This document shows positions 1 to 10,032 of a stretch of DNA of 64,000 nt, piece by piece (position 1 is the stretch's first letter; each line of letters opens with the position of its first letter). Made by a program: the position numbers and the translations under genes. The stretch lies in the NCBI RefSeq assembly GCF_013407835.1, contig NZ_JACCBI010000001.1, forward strand, positions 1 to 64,000. Direction: 5' to 3'. The stretch comes from Agromyces atrinae. Lineage in GTDB: Bacteria > Actinomycetota > Actinomycetes > Actinomycetales > Microbacteriaceae. Below the pieces are notes generated by a model that did not search any database, was not told the DNA's origin, and saw only the letters and a program-made list of their open reading frames with translations.

Positions 1-596
1 TCGGGGTCGGCGTCGAGGCGCTCGATCGCCGCGACGACCTCGGCGACGGTGCGGTCGCCCTGCACGGCCGCGTGCTCGACGCGGAACTCGACGGCGGGCC
101 AGCGCAGCTGGGCATTGCGGATGACGTCCTTCTCGGCATCCGAGTCCTTGCCGGTGACGAGACCGATGCGCCCGGGCAGGAAGGGCAGACGCCGCTTCCG
201 CGAGACGTCGAAGAGGCCTTCGCCGGCGAGCTGCTTGCGGAGCTTCTCGAGGCGTTCGAGGAGATCGCCGAGGCCGACGTGGCGCATCTCGAAGACCTGC
301 ATCGAGAGCGAACCGCCCTTGACCCACCAGCTCGGCTTGATGAGCGCGATGACGCGGTCGCCCTGGCGGAAGTCGGAGTCGAAGCGCGAGCGCACCGACG
401 ACCACACGGTGAAGCTCACCGTGGCGTCGACGCTCAGGTCTTTGAGCTTGCCGTACACGTTGCCGTTCGAGACGCCCCACTGGGTGACCTCGCCCTCGAC
501 CCACACGGAGCCGAGCCGATCGATGTAGTCGCGCAGCTTCTGGGAGAGGCCGGCGACGGGCCACGGATTCTCGCGGGTCGACGGGGCGTCGGTCAT
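1..596 (-). CDS. xseA: Exodeoxyribonuclease VII large subunit, N-terminal part (cut by window edge)
   Basis: XseA is the large subunit of exonuclease VII, which degrades single-stranded DNA to oligonucleotides in the cytoplasm. The 198 codons visible start MTDAPSTRENPWPVAGLSQK. The nucleic-acid-binding OB fold follows, with the family signature VWVEGEVTQW and the GNVYGKLKD stretch at about residues 30-60. The beginning of the catalytic region (RLPFLPGRIGLVTGKDSDAE, about residues 130-150) comes next. The ATG at 594-596 was chosen because the OB-fold signature begins shortly after it. The 3' end lies outside the window. The gene is divergent from ispH, with only 47 bp between the two starts. 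The small subunit XseB would be expected just downstream, outside the window. Confidence 0.93.
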   Translation of the reverse strand, partial: MTDAPSTRENPWPVAGLSQKLRDYIDRLGSVWVEGEVTQWGVSNGNVYGKLKDLSVDATVSFTVWSSVRSRFDSDFRQGDRVIALIKPSWWVKGGSLSMQVFEMRHVGLGDLLERLEKLRKQLAGEGLFDVSRKRRLPFLPGRIGLVTGKDSDAEKDVIRNAQLRWPAVEFRVEHAAVQGDRTVAEVVAAIERLDADP

Positions 597-631
597 CTCT
601 CGCCTCCCAGTAGTCGTCCATCGTGCCGCCC

Positions 632-637
632 TAGACT
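632..637 (+). promoter_or_regulatory. Leaderless -10 box (TAGACT) for ispH
   Basis: TAGACT lies six bases upstream of the GTG start of ispH. With a usual -10 to +1 distance, transcription would begin at or next to the start codon, giving a leaderless mRNA. No Shine-Dalgarno sequence is present in this gap. The same arrangement recurs at several other genes in the window. Confidence 0.6.
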
Positions 638-643
638 GACGGG

Positions 644-1717
644 GTGACCAGCACGACGGATTCTCCGCGCATCGGACTCGGGATGCCTCGTGTTCCCGGC
701 GCGCGCGGCCGACTCAAGAATACCCCCGCGCCCCAGCCGAAGAAGGTGCTGCTCGCGGCGCCCCGCGGCTACTGCGCCGGCGTGGATCGCGCCGTCATCG
801 CCGTCGAGAAGGCGCTCGAGCACTACGGCGCTCCCGTCTACGTGCGGAAGCAGATCGTGCACAACGTGCACGTCGTGAGCGAACTCGAGTCGAAGGGGGC
901 GATCTTCGTCGACGAGGTCGATGAGGTGCCCGAGGGCGCCCACATCGTCTTCAGCGCCCACGGGGTCTCGCCCGCCGTCGTGAACGCCGCCGCCGACCGC
1001 GGCCTGCACGCGATCGATGCGACATGCCCGCTCGTGACGAAGGTGCACCGCGAGGCCGTGCGATTCGCGCGCGACGACTTCGAGATCCTGCTCATCGGTC
1101 ACGAGGGCCACGAAGAGGTCGAGGGCACGGCGGGCGAGGCGCCCGATCACGTGACGCTCGTCACGAGCCCCGACGAGGCCGACCGTATCGAGGTGCAGAA
1201 CCCCGACAAGGTCGTGTGGCTGTCGCAGACGACGCTCTCGGTCGACGAGACGATGGAGACCGTCCGGCGCTTGCGTGAGCGGTTCCCGAACCTCCAGAAC
1301 CCGCCGTCGGATGACATCTGCTACGCCACCCAGAACCGCCAGGTCGCCATCAAGAAGGTCGCCGGAGACGCCGAGCTCGTCATCGTCGTCGGCTCGGCGA
1401 ACTCGTCGAACAGCGTGCGCCTCGTCGAGGTCGCGCTCGAGTACGGCGCGCGTGCGGCGTACCGCGTCGACTACGCGAGCGAGGTGCAGCAGCACTGGCT
1501 CGACGGCGTCTCGACCGTCGGTGTGACGAGCGGCGCCTCGGTGCCCGAGGAACTCGTGACCGAACTTCTGCAGGACCTCGCCGACGCCGGCTTCGGCGCC
1601 GTCGAGGAAGTCAAGACAGCGGAGGAGGACCTCATGTTCTCGCTCCCGAAGGAACTCCGAACCGATCTGCAGGGAAAGACCGACGCGCGAGCGCTCGGCG
1701 GAAGGCAACGCGCATGA
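644..1717 (+). CDS. ispH: 4-hydroxy-3-methylbut-2-enyl diphosphate reductase
   Basis: IspH (LytB) is the last enzyme of the MEP isoprenoid pathway; it reduces HMBPP to IPP and DMAPP with an iron-sulfur cluster. The 357-residue protein has the three cluster cysteines in their usual motifs: C44 ([10 protein letters not shown]), C128 (DATCPLV) and C226 (CYATQNRQ). It also has substrate-site motifs [14 protein letters not shown] and SANSSNS. The N-terminal ~34 residues are low-complexity and extend beyond the usual core. The GTG start is supported by the TAGACT box six bases upstream. Its stop overlaps the ATG of the following membrane protein by 4 bp, so the two are probably translated together. 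Confidence 0.97.
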   Translation: MTSTTDSPRIGLGMPRVPGARGRLKNTPAPQPKKVLLAAPRGYCAGVDRAVIAVEKALEHYGAPVYVRKQIVHNVHVVSELESKGAIFVDEVDEVPEGAHIVFSAHGVSPAVVNAAADRGLHAIDATCPLVTKVHREAVRFARDDFEILLIGHEGHEEVEGTAGEAPDHVTLVTSPDEADRIEVQNPDKVVWLSQTTLSVDETMETVRRLRERFPNLQNPPSDDICYATQNRQVAIKKVAGDAELVIVVGSANSSNSVRLVEVALEYGARAAYRVDYASEVQQHWLDGVSTVGVTSGASVPEELVTELLQDLADAGFGAVEEVKTAEEDLMFSLPKELRTDLQGKTDARALGGRQRA

Positions 1718-2307
1718 CCGATTCACCCGGGGCTCGTCCCCGCCCGCAGTACGGCGAATACGCGACTCCCGAGGAGCAGCGCGCCCGAATCCAGGAACCG
1801 CCGACGTGGATGCTCGAGCCGGTCGCGCCCCCGGCGCCCGGCGGCCCGGAGGCGGGGGATGACCCGGCGAAGGCTCCGGCTCCCGCAGCCCATCCGGTGG
1901 CGGGCGCAGCGGTCGTCGCTCCGAAGAAGCGCGCCGACCGGTTCGTGACGCTCGCACTCCTCGCCATCGGCCTCTACACGGTGCTGTCATCGGTGTTCAC
2001 CGCGACCGATTTCCGGGCGTTCTCCGCTCAGTGGATGGAGATCGCCGGCATCGAGGGCACCTTCACGAACATCGAGCAGGGAACGCTCATGCTCCAGATC
2101 TCGGTCGCCGTCATGGCCGCCGTCTGGGTCATCACGGCGTGGCTCTCGTTCCGGCTCATCGCGCGCGGAAAGATCTCGTGGTGGATTCCGCTCGTCGGCG
2201 GAGTGGTCGCCAACCTCATCTCGTCGGTCCTCATCGGTATCGCCCTCTTCAGCGACCCGGCGGTGATGGACTACATCACGAGCGGCGGCGCGCTCATGGG
2301 CGGCTGA
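1714..2307 (+). CDS. DUF6264-like membrane protein
   Basis: This is a 197-residue integral membrane protein of unknown function. The N-terminal ~75 residues are Pro/Ala-rich and cytoplasmic-looking ([14 protein letters not shown] near the start, a hallmark I associate with the DUF6264 family of Microbacteriaceae). About four hydrophobic segments follow at roughly residues 76-95, 125-147, 155-175 and the C-terminal quarter. The ATG overlaps the ispH stop (ATGA), which suggests translational coupling, although nothing in the sequence points to a role in isoprenoid synthesis. A strong bidirectional terminator follows 18 bp downstream. The family assignment is from recall of the N-terminal pattern. 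Confidence 0.75.
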   Translation: MTDSPGARPRPQYGEYATPEEQRARIQEPPTWMLEPVAPPAPGGPEAGDDPAKAPAPAAHPVAGAAVVAPKKRADRFVTLALLAIGLYTVLSSVFTATDFRAFSAQWMEIAGIEGTFTNIEQGTLMLQISVAVMAAVWVITAWLSFRLIARGKISWWIPLVGGVVANLISSVLIGIALFSDPAVMDYITSGGALMGG

Positions 2308-2325
2308 TCCGCCCCCTCGATACGC

Positions 2326-2369
2326 CGAAGGGCGGTCGGCCTCTCCTGAGAGAAGCCGACCGCCCTTCG
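2326..2369. terminator. Bidirectional hairpin terminator between DUF6264-like gene and fba
   Basis: A perfect 15-bp inverted repeat (2326-2340 and 2355-2369, arms beginning CGAAGGGCGGTCGG) encloses a 14-base loop that itself can pair (CTCTC/GAGAG). It sits between convergent genes, so it probably ends transcription from both sides. There is no long T tract on either side, as is common in high-GC actinobacteria. Confidence 0.85.
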
Positions 2370-2392
2370 TGGTGTCGGTGCCGACGCGCGGG

Positions 2393-3418
<1,026 letters not shown>

Positions 3419-3677
3419 GGGACTCCTTACGGCAGGGGTGTGGATGTGGCACCGAGTCTACTGAATGCGCCCCACGCGTCGCCGCCGCATGCCCGGGTGC
3501 CGCCGGCTCTCCCGCCACGTGGACGCGTCCGCGATTCAGGAACGTGCGCGGCGTGTCGCCTCGGCTCCGCCCGAGTTCGGTTCGCGACACGTGTGTCGAC
3601 CTGAATAAGAAACCGGTGGGGCAGCACTCGCTCCACCGCCGGGCTCTGAGGCCGGCCGATCGCGGGATGATGTGACC
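3419..3677. other. Intergenic region between divergent fba and the GlpX-like gene
   Basis: These 259 bp separate the two divergent starts. A 73-bp inverted-repeat element at 3534-3606 occupies the middle (listed separately). A polypurine stretch just upstream of fba (minus strand, CGTAAGGAGTCCC before the ATG) supplies its ribosome binding site. I could not pick a convincing -35/-10 pair for either gene. Confidence 0.6.
3534..3606. repeat. 73-bp interspersed inverted-repeat element, copy 1
   Basis: The element is bounded by ATTCAGG and its exact complement CCTGAAT. It contains a second inner pair, GTGTCGC and GCGACAC. A second element of exactly the same length with the same ends occurs at 37612-37684. 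Both copies also share CGCGACACG followed by eight bases and CCTGAAT. Both lie in intergenic DNA. It could be a small non-autonomous element or a family of structured sequences. Confidence 0.55.
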
Positions 3678-4598
3678 ATGAGCTTCTTGCCTTCCGAGAC
3701 CGTCGACGCCGTCATCCGTGCCGCCCGCGGAGCGGCCCTCGCCGCCCGCCCCCTCGTCGGGCAGGGCGACGGCGACGCGGTCGATGCGGCCGCGGTCGAT
3801 GCTCTGCGGCACGGGCTCCGGACACTGAAGGTCGACGGACGCGTGGTCGCGGGCGAGGGCGAGAAGGATGACGCTCCGATGCTCTACCCCGGCGAGAGGT
3901 TCGGCACGGGCAACGGGCCCGCCGTCGACCTCGTCGTCGATCCGGTCGACGGCACGCGGCTCGCGGCGGCGGGGCGGAGCGGTGCGTTCTGCATCGTCGC
4001 CCTCGCCCCGCGAGACGCGTTCCTCGACATCGGGCCGGCGCACTACGCCGAGAAGGTCGTGAGTGCCGTCGACGGTCCCCGGGTGGGAGTGCCGATCGCC
4101 GAGTCTCTCGCGCTCGTCGCCGCGGCGCGCCAGGTTCCGATCTCCGAGGTGCGCGTCGCCGTGCAGACGAGGCCTCGGAACTCCGAGCATGCTCGCGCCG
4201 TCACCGACGCGGGCGCACAGCTCGTCGGCTTCGAACACGGCGACATCGAGCGGTCGCTCCAGGTGCTGAACGGCGATCTCGATCTGCTCATCGGCGTCGG
4301 GGGCGCTCCCGAGGGCGTGCTCACGGCGGCGCTCGCGCGGACGCTCGGAGGTTCGGTGAGCCTCCGATTCGCGCCGCAGTCGAGGCTCGAGGCGCGCCGC
4401 GTCGAGCAGGCGGGGCTCTCGACCGGGGTCGCCGTCGACACCGACGCCGTGTGCGCCGGCGAACCGCTCGTCGTCGTCGCCTCCGTCACGGGGGTCGATC
4501 TCGGCGGGGGACTCACGCTCGCCCCGGCGACGGATGACGCGGTCGACGTGTGGAGCTCGGTCGCCGAACCTGCTGAACGTTTTGTTAAGAATCGATGA
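3678..4598 (+). CDS. Divergent GlpX-type (class II FBPase-like) phosphatase
   Basis: This 306-residue protein belongs to the GlpX fructose-1,6-bisphosphatase fold. It keeps AGEGEKDDAPMLY, the metal site DPVDGT (88-93) and GGAPEG (208-213). It differs from the adjacent canonical copy: the lysine of the GRGDK motif is glycine here (GQGDG, position 32), the substrate-site DGD is HGD (187-189), and the C-terminal RKG...RTIRR segment is missing. It is therefore about 25 residues shorter. An in-frame GTG at 3672 is an alternative start. The gene precedes glpX by 121 bp and is divergent from fba. It may act on another sugar phosphate or be regulatory; the substrate is not inferable from sequence. 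Confidence 0.8.
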   Translation: MSFLPSETVDAVIRAARGAALAARPLVGQGDGDAVDAAAVDALRHGLRTLKVDGRVVAGEGEKDDAPMLYPGERFGTGNGPAVDLVVDPVDGTRLAAAGRSGAFCIVALAPRDAFLDIGPAHYAEKVVSAVDGPRVGVPIAESLALVAAARQVPISEVRVAVQTRPRNSEHARAVTDAGAQLVGFEHGDIERSLQVLNGDLDLLIGVGGAPEGVLTAALARTLGGSVSLRFAPQSRLEARRVEQAGLSTGVAVDTDAVCAGEPLVVVASVTGVDLGGGLTLAPATDDAVDVWSSVAEPAERFVKNR

Positions 4599-4650
4599 TC
4601 TTTCACTCGTCATCCGCGAAATGAACCCCTGGCCGGCACTGCCCCCTGGC

Positions 4651-4656
4651 TAGGCT
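4651..4656 (+). promoter_or_regulatory. -10 box (TAGGCT) for glpX
   Basis: TAGGCT lies 63 bp upstream of the glpX start, giving a short leader that ends in a good ribosome binding site (GGGAGGA). It suggests glpX has its own promoter, separate from the preceding GlpX-like gene. No clear -35 partner was found. Confidence 0.45.
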
Positions 4657-4719
4657 CGACATGACGACACCAGACGTCGCCCCGCCCCGGGCGACCCAAC
4701 GCCCGTCCGGGAGGACGCC

Positions 4720-5721
4720 ATGATGAGCCCCGATTCCGAGATCCTCCTCGAACACCCCGATCGCAACCTCGCGATGGAACTCGTGCGTGCCACGGAGGCC
4801 GCCGCGATCCGCGCCGTTCCCTGGATCGGCCGCGGAGATAAGCTCGGGGCCGACGGTGCTGCGGTCGACGCGATGCGCGCGTTCCTCGGCACGGTCAACT
4901 TCGACGGTCTCGTCGTGATCGGCGAGGGCGAGAAGGACGCCGCCCCCATGCTCTTCAACGGCGAAGCCGTCGGAAACGGCCGTGGCCCGGCGTGCGACAT
5001 CGCGGTCGACCCCATCGACGGAACGTCGCTCACTGCCGCGGGTCGTCAGAATGCGCTTTCTGTCATCGCCGTCTCCGAACGCGGCACGATGCTGGACGCG
5101 TCATCCGTGTTCTACATGGACAAGATCGTCACCGGTCCCGAGGGCATCGGAGTCATCGACATCCGTCGCCCCATCGCCGAGAACCTCCGCGCACTCGCCG
5201 CCGCCAAGAACAAGGACGTCGGCGACCTCCGCGTCGCCGTGCTCGACCGGCCGCGCCACGAACAGCTCATCGCCGACATCCGCGAGGCCGGCGCCGGAAC
5301 GCGCCTCATGCTCGACGGCGACGTCGCCGGCGGCATCAACGCCGCCCGGTACGAATCGCGCATCGATATGTGCGTCGGCATCGGCGGCAGCCCCGAGGGC
5401 ATCACGACGGCGTGCGCCATCAAGGCGCTCGGCGGGTTCATGCAGGGTGTGCTCGCCCCGCGCGATGACGCCGAACGTGCACGCGGTGAGGCCGCGGGCC
5501 TCGATCTCGACAAGGTCTACGGAGTCGACGACCTCGTGAGCGGCGACAACACGTTCTTCGTCGCGACGGGCGTCACCGACGGCGGGCTCGTGCAGGGCGT
5601 GCGTCGGAAGGGTCCGATCATCCGCACCGACAGCATCGTGCTGCGCTCGCGCTCGGGCACCATTCGCCGCGTGCAGGCGGACCACCTCGTCGAGAAGTGG
5701 CTCGACGAAGCCGACCGCTGA
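4720..5721 (+). CDS. glpX: Class II fructose-1,6-bisphosphatase
   Basis: GlpX hydrolyses fructose 1,6-bisphosphate to fructose 6-phosphate, the committed gluconeogenic step; in actinobacteria this is usually the main FBPase. The 333-residue protein has all family motifs: GRGDKLGADGAAVDAM with K41 and D45, GEGEKDAAPML, DPIDGTSLTAAG (D97, D100, T102), YMDKIVTG, RPRHE, DGDVAGGI, GIGGSPEGI and the C-terminal RKGPIIRT...RTIRRV. A GGGAGGA ribosome binding site precedes the ATG; a second in-frame ATG follows at once. The neighbour upstream is a divergent paralogue and the aldolase is close by. Confidence 0.96.
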   Translation: MMSPDSEILLEHPDRNLAMELVRATEAAAIRAVPWIGRGDKLGADGAAVDAMRAFLGTVNFDGLVVIGEGEKDAAPMLFNGEAVGNGRGPACDIAVDPIDGTSLTAAGRQNALSVIAVSERGTMLDASSVFYMDKIVTGPEGIGVIDIRRPIAENLRALAAAKNKDVGDLRVAVLDRPRHEQLIADIREAGAGTRLMLDGDVAGGINAARYESRIDMCVGIGGSPEGITTACAIKALGGFMQGVLAPRDDAERARGEAAGLDLDKVYGVDDLVSGDNTFFVATGVTDGGLVQGVRRKGPIIRTDSIVLRSRSGTIRRVQADHLVEKWLDEADR

Positions 5722-5764
5722 ACCGCCGCTCGGGCGCCCGCACGGAGCGGGGCCGCGCGCGGCG

Positions 5765-5770
5765 TAGGCT
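5765..5770 (+). promoter_or_regulatory. Leaderless-type -10 box (TAGGCT) for the MFS gene at 5779
   Basis: TAGGCT is followed by eight bases and then the ATG of the transporter. No Shine-Dalgarno sequence fits in between, so a leaderless or near-leaderless transcript is likely. Confidence 0.5.
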
Positions 5771-5778
5771 GACACACG

Positions 5779-7227
5779 ATGCGTGAGTCGAGAGCGGGGC
5801 GAGGTGGCCCCCGAGCCGCACCGCACTGGCTGATCGTCGCTGTTCTCGCCTTCGCGGGCATGAGCGCTGCATTCATGCAGACGCTCGTGCTGCCGATCCA
5901 GTCGGAATTGCCCGAGCTCCTCGACGCGAGTCGCGAAGACACGGCCTGGGTCATCACGGTCACGCTCCTGAGTGCTTCGGTGATCACACCGATCGCCGGT
6001 CGCCTCGGCGACATGGTCGGCAAGCGCCGGGTCGTGCTCGCGCTGCTCGTCGTGCTCGTCGTCGGATCGGTCATCGCCGCGCTCTCCGACTCGCTCGGCG
6101 GACTCATCGTGGGTCGCGCGCTGCAGGGCGCGGCGATCGGCATGATCCCGCTCGGCATCTCGATCATGCGCGACGTCTTGCACGAGCACCGTCTCGCGGG
6201 AGCCATCGCCCTCATGAGCGCGACGCTCGGAGTCGGCGGCGCGCTCGGCCTGCCGGTCAGCGCGCTCATCGCCGAGAACGGCGACTGGCACGCGCTCTTC
6301 TGGCTCGCCGCAGCGCTCGGCGCCGTGAACGCCGTCCTCGTCATCCTCGTCGTGCCCGTCAGCACCCTGCGCACCCCGGGCCGCTTCGACTACGTCGGCG
6401 CGGTGGGGCTCGCGCTCGGCCTGAGCGGAGTGCTCCTCGCCATCTCTCGCGGCAACGAGTGGGGGTGGATGTCGCCGGGAACCCTCATCTCGGGAATCGG
6501 CGGTGTCGCCGTGCTGCTCGGCTGGGGCTGGCTGCAGCTCCGTACACCGGACGCCCTCGTCGACCTGCGCGTCGCCGCGCGGAGGCCCGTGCTCCTCACG
6601 AACCTGTCGTCGATCGCGATGGGCTTCGCGTTCTTCGCGTCGAACATCGCGTACCCGCAGATCCTCGAGCTGCCCGCCGAGTCCGGCTCGGGTCTCGGGC
6701 TCTCGCTCATCCAGGCGAGCCTCGTGCTCATCCCGCTCGGACTCGTCATGATGCTCATGTCGCCGCTGTCGGCGCGACTCAATCGCATCTTCGGCGCGCG
6801 TGTGCTGCTCATCTCGGGTGCGCTCGTCATCGTCGCGGCATACGTCTTCTCGTTCGAGTTCCACACCGAGGTGTGGCAGATCCTGCTCGCGAACATCATC
6901 ATCGGCGTGGGGATCGGTCTCGGCTACGCCGCGATGCCGCTCCTCATCATGCACGCCGTGCCCGCGCGCGAGACGGCCGCCGCCAACGGACTCAACTCGC
7001 TCATGCGGTCTCTCGGCACGAGCGTCGCCGCGGCCCTCATCGGCGCGGTGCTCGCGACCTGGTCGATGCCCTTCGGCTCGGCGGTCGTTCCGACCGACGA
7101 GGGATTCCGCATCGCGTTCGCGCTCGGGGCGGCGGCCGCGCTCGTGAGCGCCGTGCTCGCTCTCTTCATCCCGGCGCGCGGCTCGGTCGCCGAACCGCGG
7201 CCGTCGTTGCCGAGCGGGTTCGAGTAG
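5779..7227 (+). CDS. MFS drug-type exporter, DHA2-like
   Basis: A 482-residue polytopic membrane protein with about 14 hydrophobic segments. This count and the length fit the DHA2 drug:H+ antiporter branch of the major facilitator superfamily. The loop 2-3 motif GRLGDMVGKRRV (about residues 74-85) is the MFS motif A. ALQGAAIGMIPLGISIMRD resembles the conserved segment of TM4. The C-terminal half ends with a short cytoplasmic tail (RGSVAEPRPSLPSGFE). The exported substrate cannot be told from the sequence, and there is no linked regulator. Another MFS gene follows 84 bp downstream on the same strand, but it belongs to a different subfamily. Confidence 0.85.
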   Translation: MRESRAGRGGPRAAPHWLIVAVLAFAGMSAAFMQTLVLPIQSELPELLDASREDTAWVITVTLLSASVITPIAGRLGDMVGKRRVVLALLVVLVVGSVIAALSDSLGGLIVGRALQGAAIGMIPLGISIMRDVLHEHRLAGAIALMSATLGVGGALGLPVSALIAENGDWHALFWLAAALGAVNAVLVILVVPVSTLRTPGRFDYVGAVGLALGLSGVLLAISRGNEWGWMSPGTLISGIGGVAVLLGWGWLQLRTPDALVDLRVAARRPVLLTNLSSIAMGFAFFASNIAYPQILELPAESGSGLGLSLIQASLVLIPLGLVMMLMSPLSARLNRIFGARVLLISGALVIVAAYVFSFEFHTEVWQILLANIIIGVGIGLGYAAMPLLIMHAVPARETAAANGLNSLMRSLGTSVAAALIGAVLATWSMPFGSAVVPTDEGFRIAFALGAAAALVSAVLALFIPARGSVAEPRPSLPSGFE

Positions 7228-7311
7228 CCGCTCGCCGGCGCACGGCCGTCGGCGGCCGGATTTCCCGGGTAATCCTCGACTTTGTCGGTGGTCGGTGGAA
7301 ACCTCGACTAC

Positions 7312-8628
7312 ATGTCACCGTCGACCCGATGGCCGCGGGCGATCCGACCCCTCGCCGTCGGACAGTACCGCCTGCTGACGAGCGCCCTCCTCTTCTCGCT
7401 CTTCAGCGCAGGATGCTGGATCGTCGCCGCCGTCTGGCAGGTCGTGCAGCTCGGCGGAACACCCGTCGATCTCTCGCTCGTCGCCGTGGGCGGCAGCGTC
7501 GGCCTCGTGCTCGCCGTGCTCTTCGGCGGGGTGCTCGCCGACCGGGTGCCGCAGCGGTTTATCCTGCTCACCGTCGAGGTCGTGCGGGGTCTCGCCTTCG
7601 GCGTCGCCGCGTTCCTCGCGCTCACCGGAGTGATCGAGGTCTGGCACCTCGCCGTGCTGTCGTTCGTCATCGGCGTCGCCGACGGCTTCTTCTACCCCGC
7701 CTACTCGGCCTGGCTGCCGGCGATCCTCCCCGCCGATCAGCTGCTCGCCGCGAACGGCATCGAGGGCGTGCTGCGACCGACGATGCAGAACGCCGCCGGC
7801 CCCGCGGCGGCGGCCGCCCTCATCGCGATCGGCTCGCCGGGGCTCGCGTTCGTTGTCGTCGCGCTCGTACAGGTCGGCGCTGCGGCGGCCCTCATCGCGA
7901 TGCGGACCACGCCCGTACGCCGCGAGTTCGAGGAGGAGAAGCGCGGCCTGGTGTCGGCGACGTTCCGCGACCTGAGCGGCGGGTTCCGATACATGGTCTC
8001 GACGCGCTGGCTGCTCGCGACGCTGCTCTTCTCCATCGTGCTCGTCCTCGTGCTGATGGGACCGATCGAGGTGCTGCTTCCCTTCGCCGTGAAGGATCAG
8101 ACGGGCGGGGGAGCCGGCGCGTTCGCGTTCGCGCTCGCGGCCTTCGGAGTCGGCGGCGCCGTCGGCTCGATCGCCGTCGCCTCGTTCCGCCTGCCACGCC
8201 GGTACCTGACGCTCATGATCCTCGCGTGGGGAGTGGGATGCCTGCCGCTCGCGATCATCGGATTCACCGACCAGCTCTGGGTGATGGTCGTCGCGCTCTT
8301 CGTCTGCGGGCTGCTCTTCTCAGGTGCGCAGGTCGTCTGGGGCACGCTGCTCCAACGCCGGGTGCCGCCCGCGATGCTCGGCCGGGTGTCGAGCCTCGAC
8401 TTCTTCGTGTCGCTCGCCCTCATGCCGATCTCGATGGCGATTGCCGGTCCGGTCGGCGAGTGGTTCGGCATCGCACCGACGTTCCTCGTCGCCGGTACGG
8501 TTCCCGTGCTGCTCGCGATCGTGACGCTCGTCATCGCGCGACTCGGCAGCGACGAACTCGCGCACCCGCTCCGGGATGAGCCCGAGGAGGCGCCGGCGAG
8601 CGAGGAGAGCGAGGAGCGGTCGGTCTGA
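7312..8628 (+). CDS. MFS transporter, EntS/MFS_3-like
   Basis: A 438-residue membrane protein with roughly 12 transmembrane segments. The N-terminal region with FGGVLADRVPQRFILL (motif A variant), and DGFFYPAYSAWLPAILPADQLLAANG in the middle of the N-terminal half, are typical of the MFS_3 group that includes enterobactin exporter EntS and macrolide efflux relatives. A long acidic tail (EEAPASEESEERSV) ends the protein. I chose the ATG at 7312; an in-frame GTG at 7282 would add ten residues but has no better ribosome binding site. Substrate unknown. Confidence 0.83.
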   Translation: MSPSTRWPRAIRPLAVGQYRLLTSALLFSLFSAGCWIVAAVWQVVQLGGTPVDLSLVAVGGSVGLVLAVLFGGVLADRVPQRFILLTVEVVRGLAFGVAAFLALTGVIEVWHLAVLSFVIGVADGFFYPAYSAWLPAILPADQLLAANGIEGVLRPTMQNAAGPAAAAALIAIGSPGLAFVVVALVQVGAAAALIAMRTTPVRREFEEEKRGLVSATFRDLSGGFRYMVSTRWLLATLLFSIVLVLVLMGPIEVLLPFAVKDQTGGGAGAFAFALAAFGVGGAVGSIAVASFRLPRRYLTLMILAWGVGCLPLAIIGFTDQLWVMVVALFVCGLLFSGAQVVWGTLLQRRVPPAMLGRVSSLDFFVSLALMPISMAIAGPVGEWFGIAPTFLVAGTVPVLLAIVTLVIARLGSDELAHPLRDEPEEAPASEESEERSV

Positions 8629-8646
8629 CTGCTCAGCGAAACCGGC

Positions 8647-9960
8647 TCAGAGTGAGCGGAGCTCGTCGGGGAGATCGGCCAGGGGTTCGTCGAACTCGGC
8701 CGCGGTGAGTCGGCGGGGCTGGTCGTGCACGGCGGCGGGTGCCGTGAGCAGTTCGATCTTCGTCTCGTCGATGCCGGGGAACTGTCGCGCGGTCACGAGC
8801 ACACGGGACTCGAGCGAGTTCGCGAACTGGTTGTAGCTGCTCACCGTGCGTTCGATCGCCTTGCGCAGCGCATCGGTGTGGCCGGCGAGCGTGCCGATGC
8901 GCTGATAGAGCGTGTTGCCGAGATCGAAGAGCTTCTTCGCCTCGTCGGAGACGGACTGCTGCTGCCACGTGAAGGCCACCGTCTTGAGCACGGCCCAGAG
9001 GTTCACCGGCGAGGCGAGCGCGACCCGCTTGCCGAAGGCGTAGTCGAGCAGGGCCGGGTCGGCCTCGAGCGCCGCAGCGAGGAGCGACTCGCTCGGGATG
9101 AAGGCGATCACGAACTCGGGGCTCGCCTCGAGGCCCTCCCAGTAGGTCTTCTTCGCGAGTGCGTCGATGTGCGCGCGCATCGCCTTGACGTGACGGCCGA
9201 CGAGCTCTGCGCGACGCGCGCCCTCGTCGCCCGTCGCCGTGACGGCGATCTGACTCGCTTCGAGGTAGTGCTCGAGAGGAACCTTCGCGTCGAGCGGAAT
9301 CCACTTGTTGCCGGGCAGACGCACGACCATGTCGGGGCGCCCGGCACCGGCATCCGTCGTGAGGGAGGCCTGCGTGTAGAAGTCGACGTACTGGGTGAGG
9401 CCCGCGGCCTCGACGACGCGGCGGAGCTGCGTCTCGCCCCAGACCCCGCGCGTGCTGTTCGAGCGCAATGCACTCGCGAGAGACTCGGTCGTCGCGCGGA
9501 GTTCTTCGTCGGACTGCTGCGCGCGCTTCAGCTGCTCGGCGAGCGAACCGTACTGTTCGCTGCGCTGGCGTTCGAGTTCGGAGACCTTCGTCTGCATCGA
9601 CTGCAGCGTCTCGCGCACGGGGCTGAGCGCCTGCAGCACCGCACTCTCGCGCTTGTCGCGCTCGGCGCGCTCGACCTGGTCGCTGCGGTTCTGCTCGACG
9701 AGTTCGCGGTACTGCAGCCGCTGCGCCTCGACCTGTCGTTCGAGCGCTTCGGCGGTCGAGAGCGCGGCGGAGAGCTCGGACTGCAGGTTCGCGCGCACCT
9801 CGCCCTCGCGCACGCGGAGCTCGCTCAGCTGCGCGTCGTGACGCGCCTGGACGAGCGCCGGGTTCTCACCGCGGGAGCCCGAGCGGGCGAAGAACGCGGT
9901 GATGAGGGCGCCGAGCGCGGCGCCGACGACGAGACCGAGGAGGAGGAACAGGATGTCCAT
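8647..9960 (-). CDS. rmuC: DNA recombination protein RmuC
   Basis: RmuC proteins limit DNA rearrangements at inverted repeats and have a nuclease-like core. The 437-residue protein begins with a single N-terminal membrane anchor (about residues 3-25, LFLLLGLVVGAALGALITAF). A long coiled coil follows (about 45-170, rich in Glu, Gln, Leu and Arg). The RmuC domain comes next, with GVWGETQLRRVVEAAGL, DMVVRLPGNKWIPLDAKVPL and FVIAFIPSESLL. This domain order is the normal family layout. It is the last gene of a minus-strand run that also holds an exonuclease and two caspase-clan protease genes; the gap upstream is 72 bp. Confidence 0.93.
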   Translation of the reverse strand: MDILFLLLGLVVGAALGALITAFFARSGSRGENPALVQARHDAQLSELRVREGEVRANLQSELSAALSTAEALERQVEAQRLQYRELVEQNRSDQVERAERDKRESAVLQALSPVRETLQSMQTKVSELERQRSEQYGSLAEQLKRAQQSDEELRATTESLASALRSNSTRGVWGETQLRRVVEAAGLTQYVDFYTQASLTTDAGAGRPDMVVRLPGNKWIPLDAKVPLEHYLEASQIAVTATGDEGARRAELVGRHVKAMRAHIDALAKKTYWEGLEASPEFVIAFIPSESLLAAALEADPALLDYAFGKRVALASPVNLWAVLKTVAFTWQQQSVSDEAKKLFDLGNTLYQRIGTLAGHTDALRKAIERTVSSYNQFANSLESRVLVTARQFPGIDETKIELLTAPAAVHDQPRRLTAAEFDEPLADLPDELRSL

Positions 9961-10032
9961 GTCGACAGTGTCGCAGCAGCCTCCGACACGGGCGCCGGGG
10001 CGCGCGGACCGTCGGCAGCGCGGCGGGATCGT

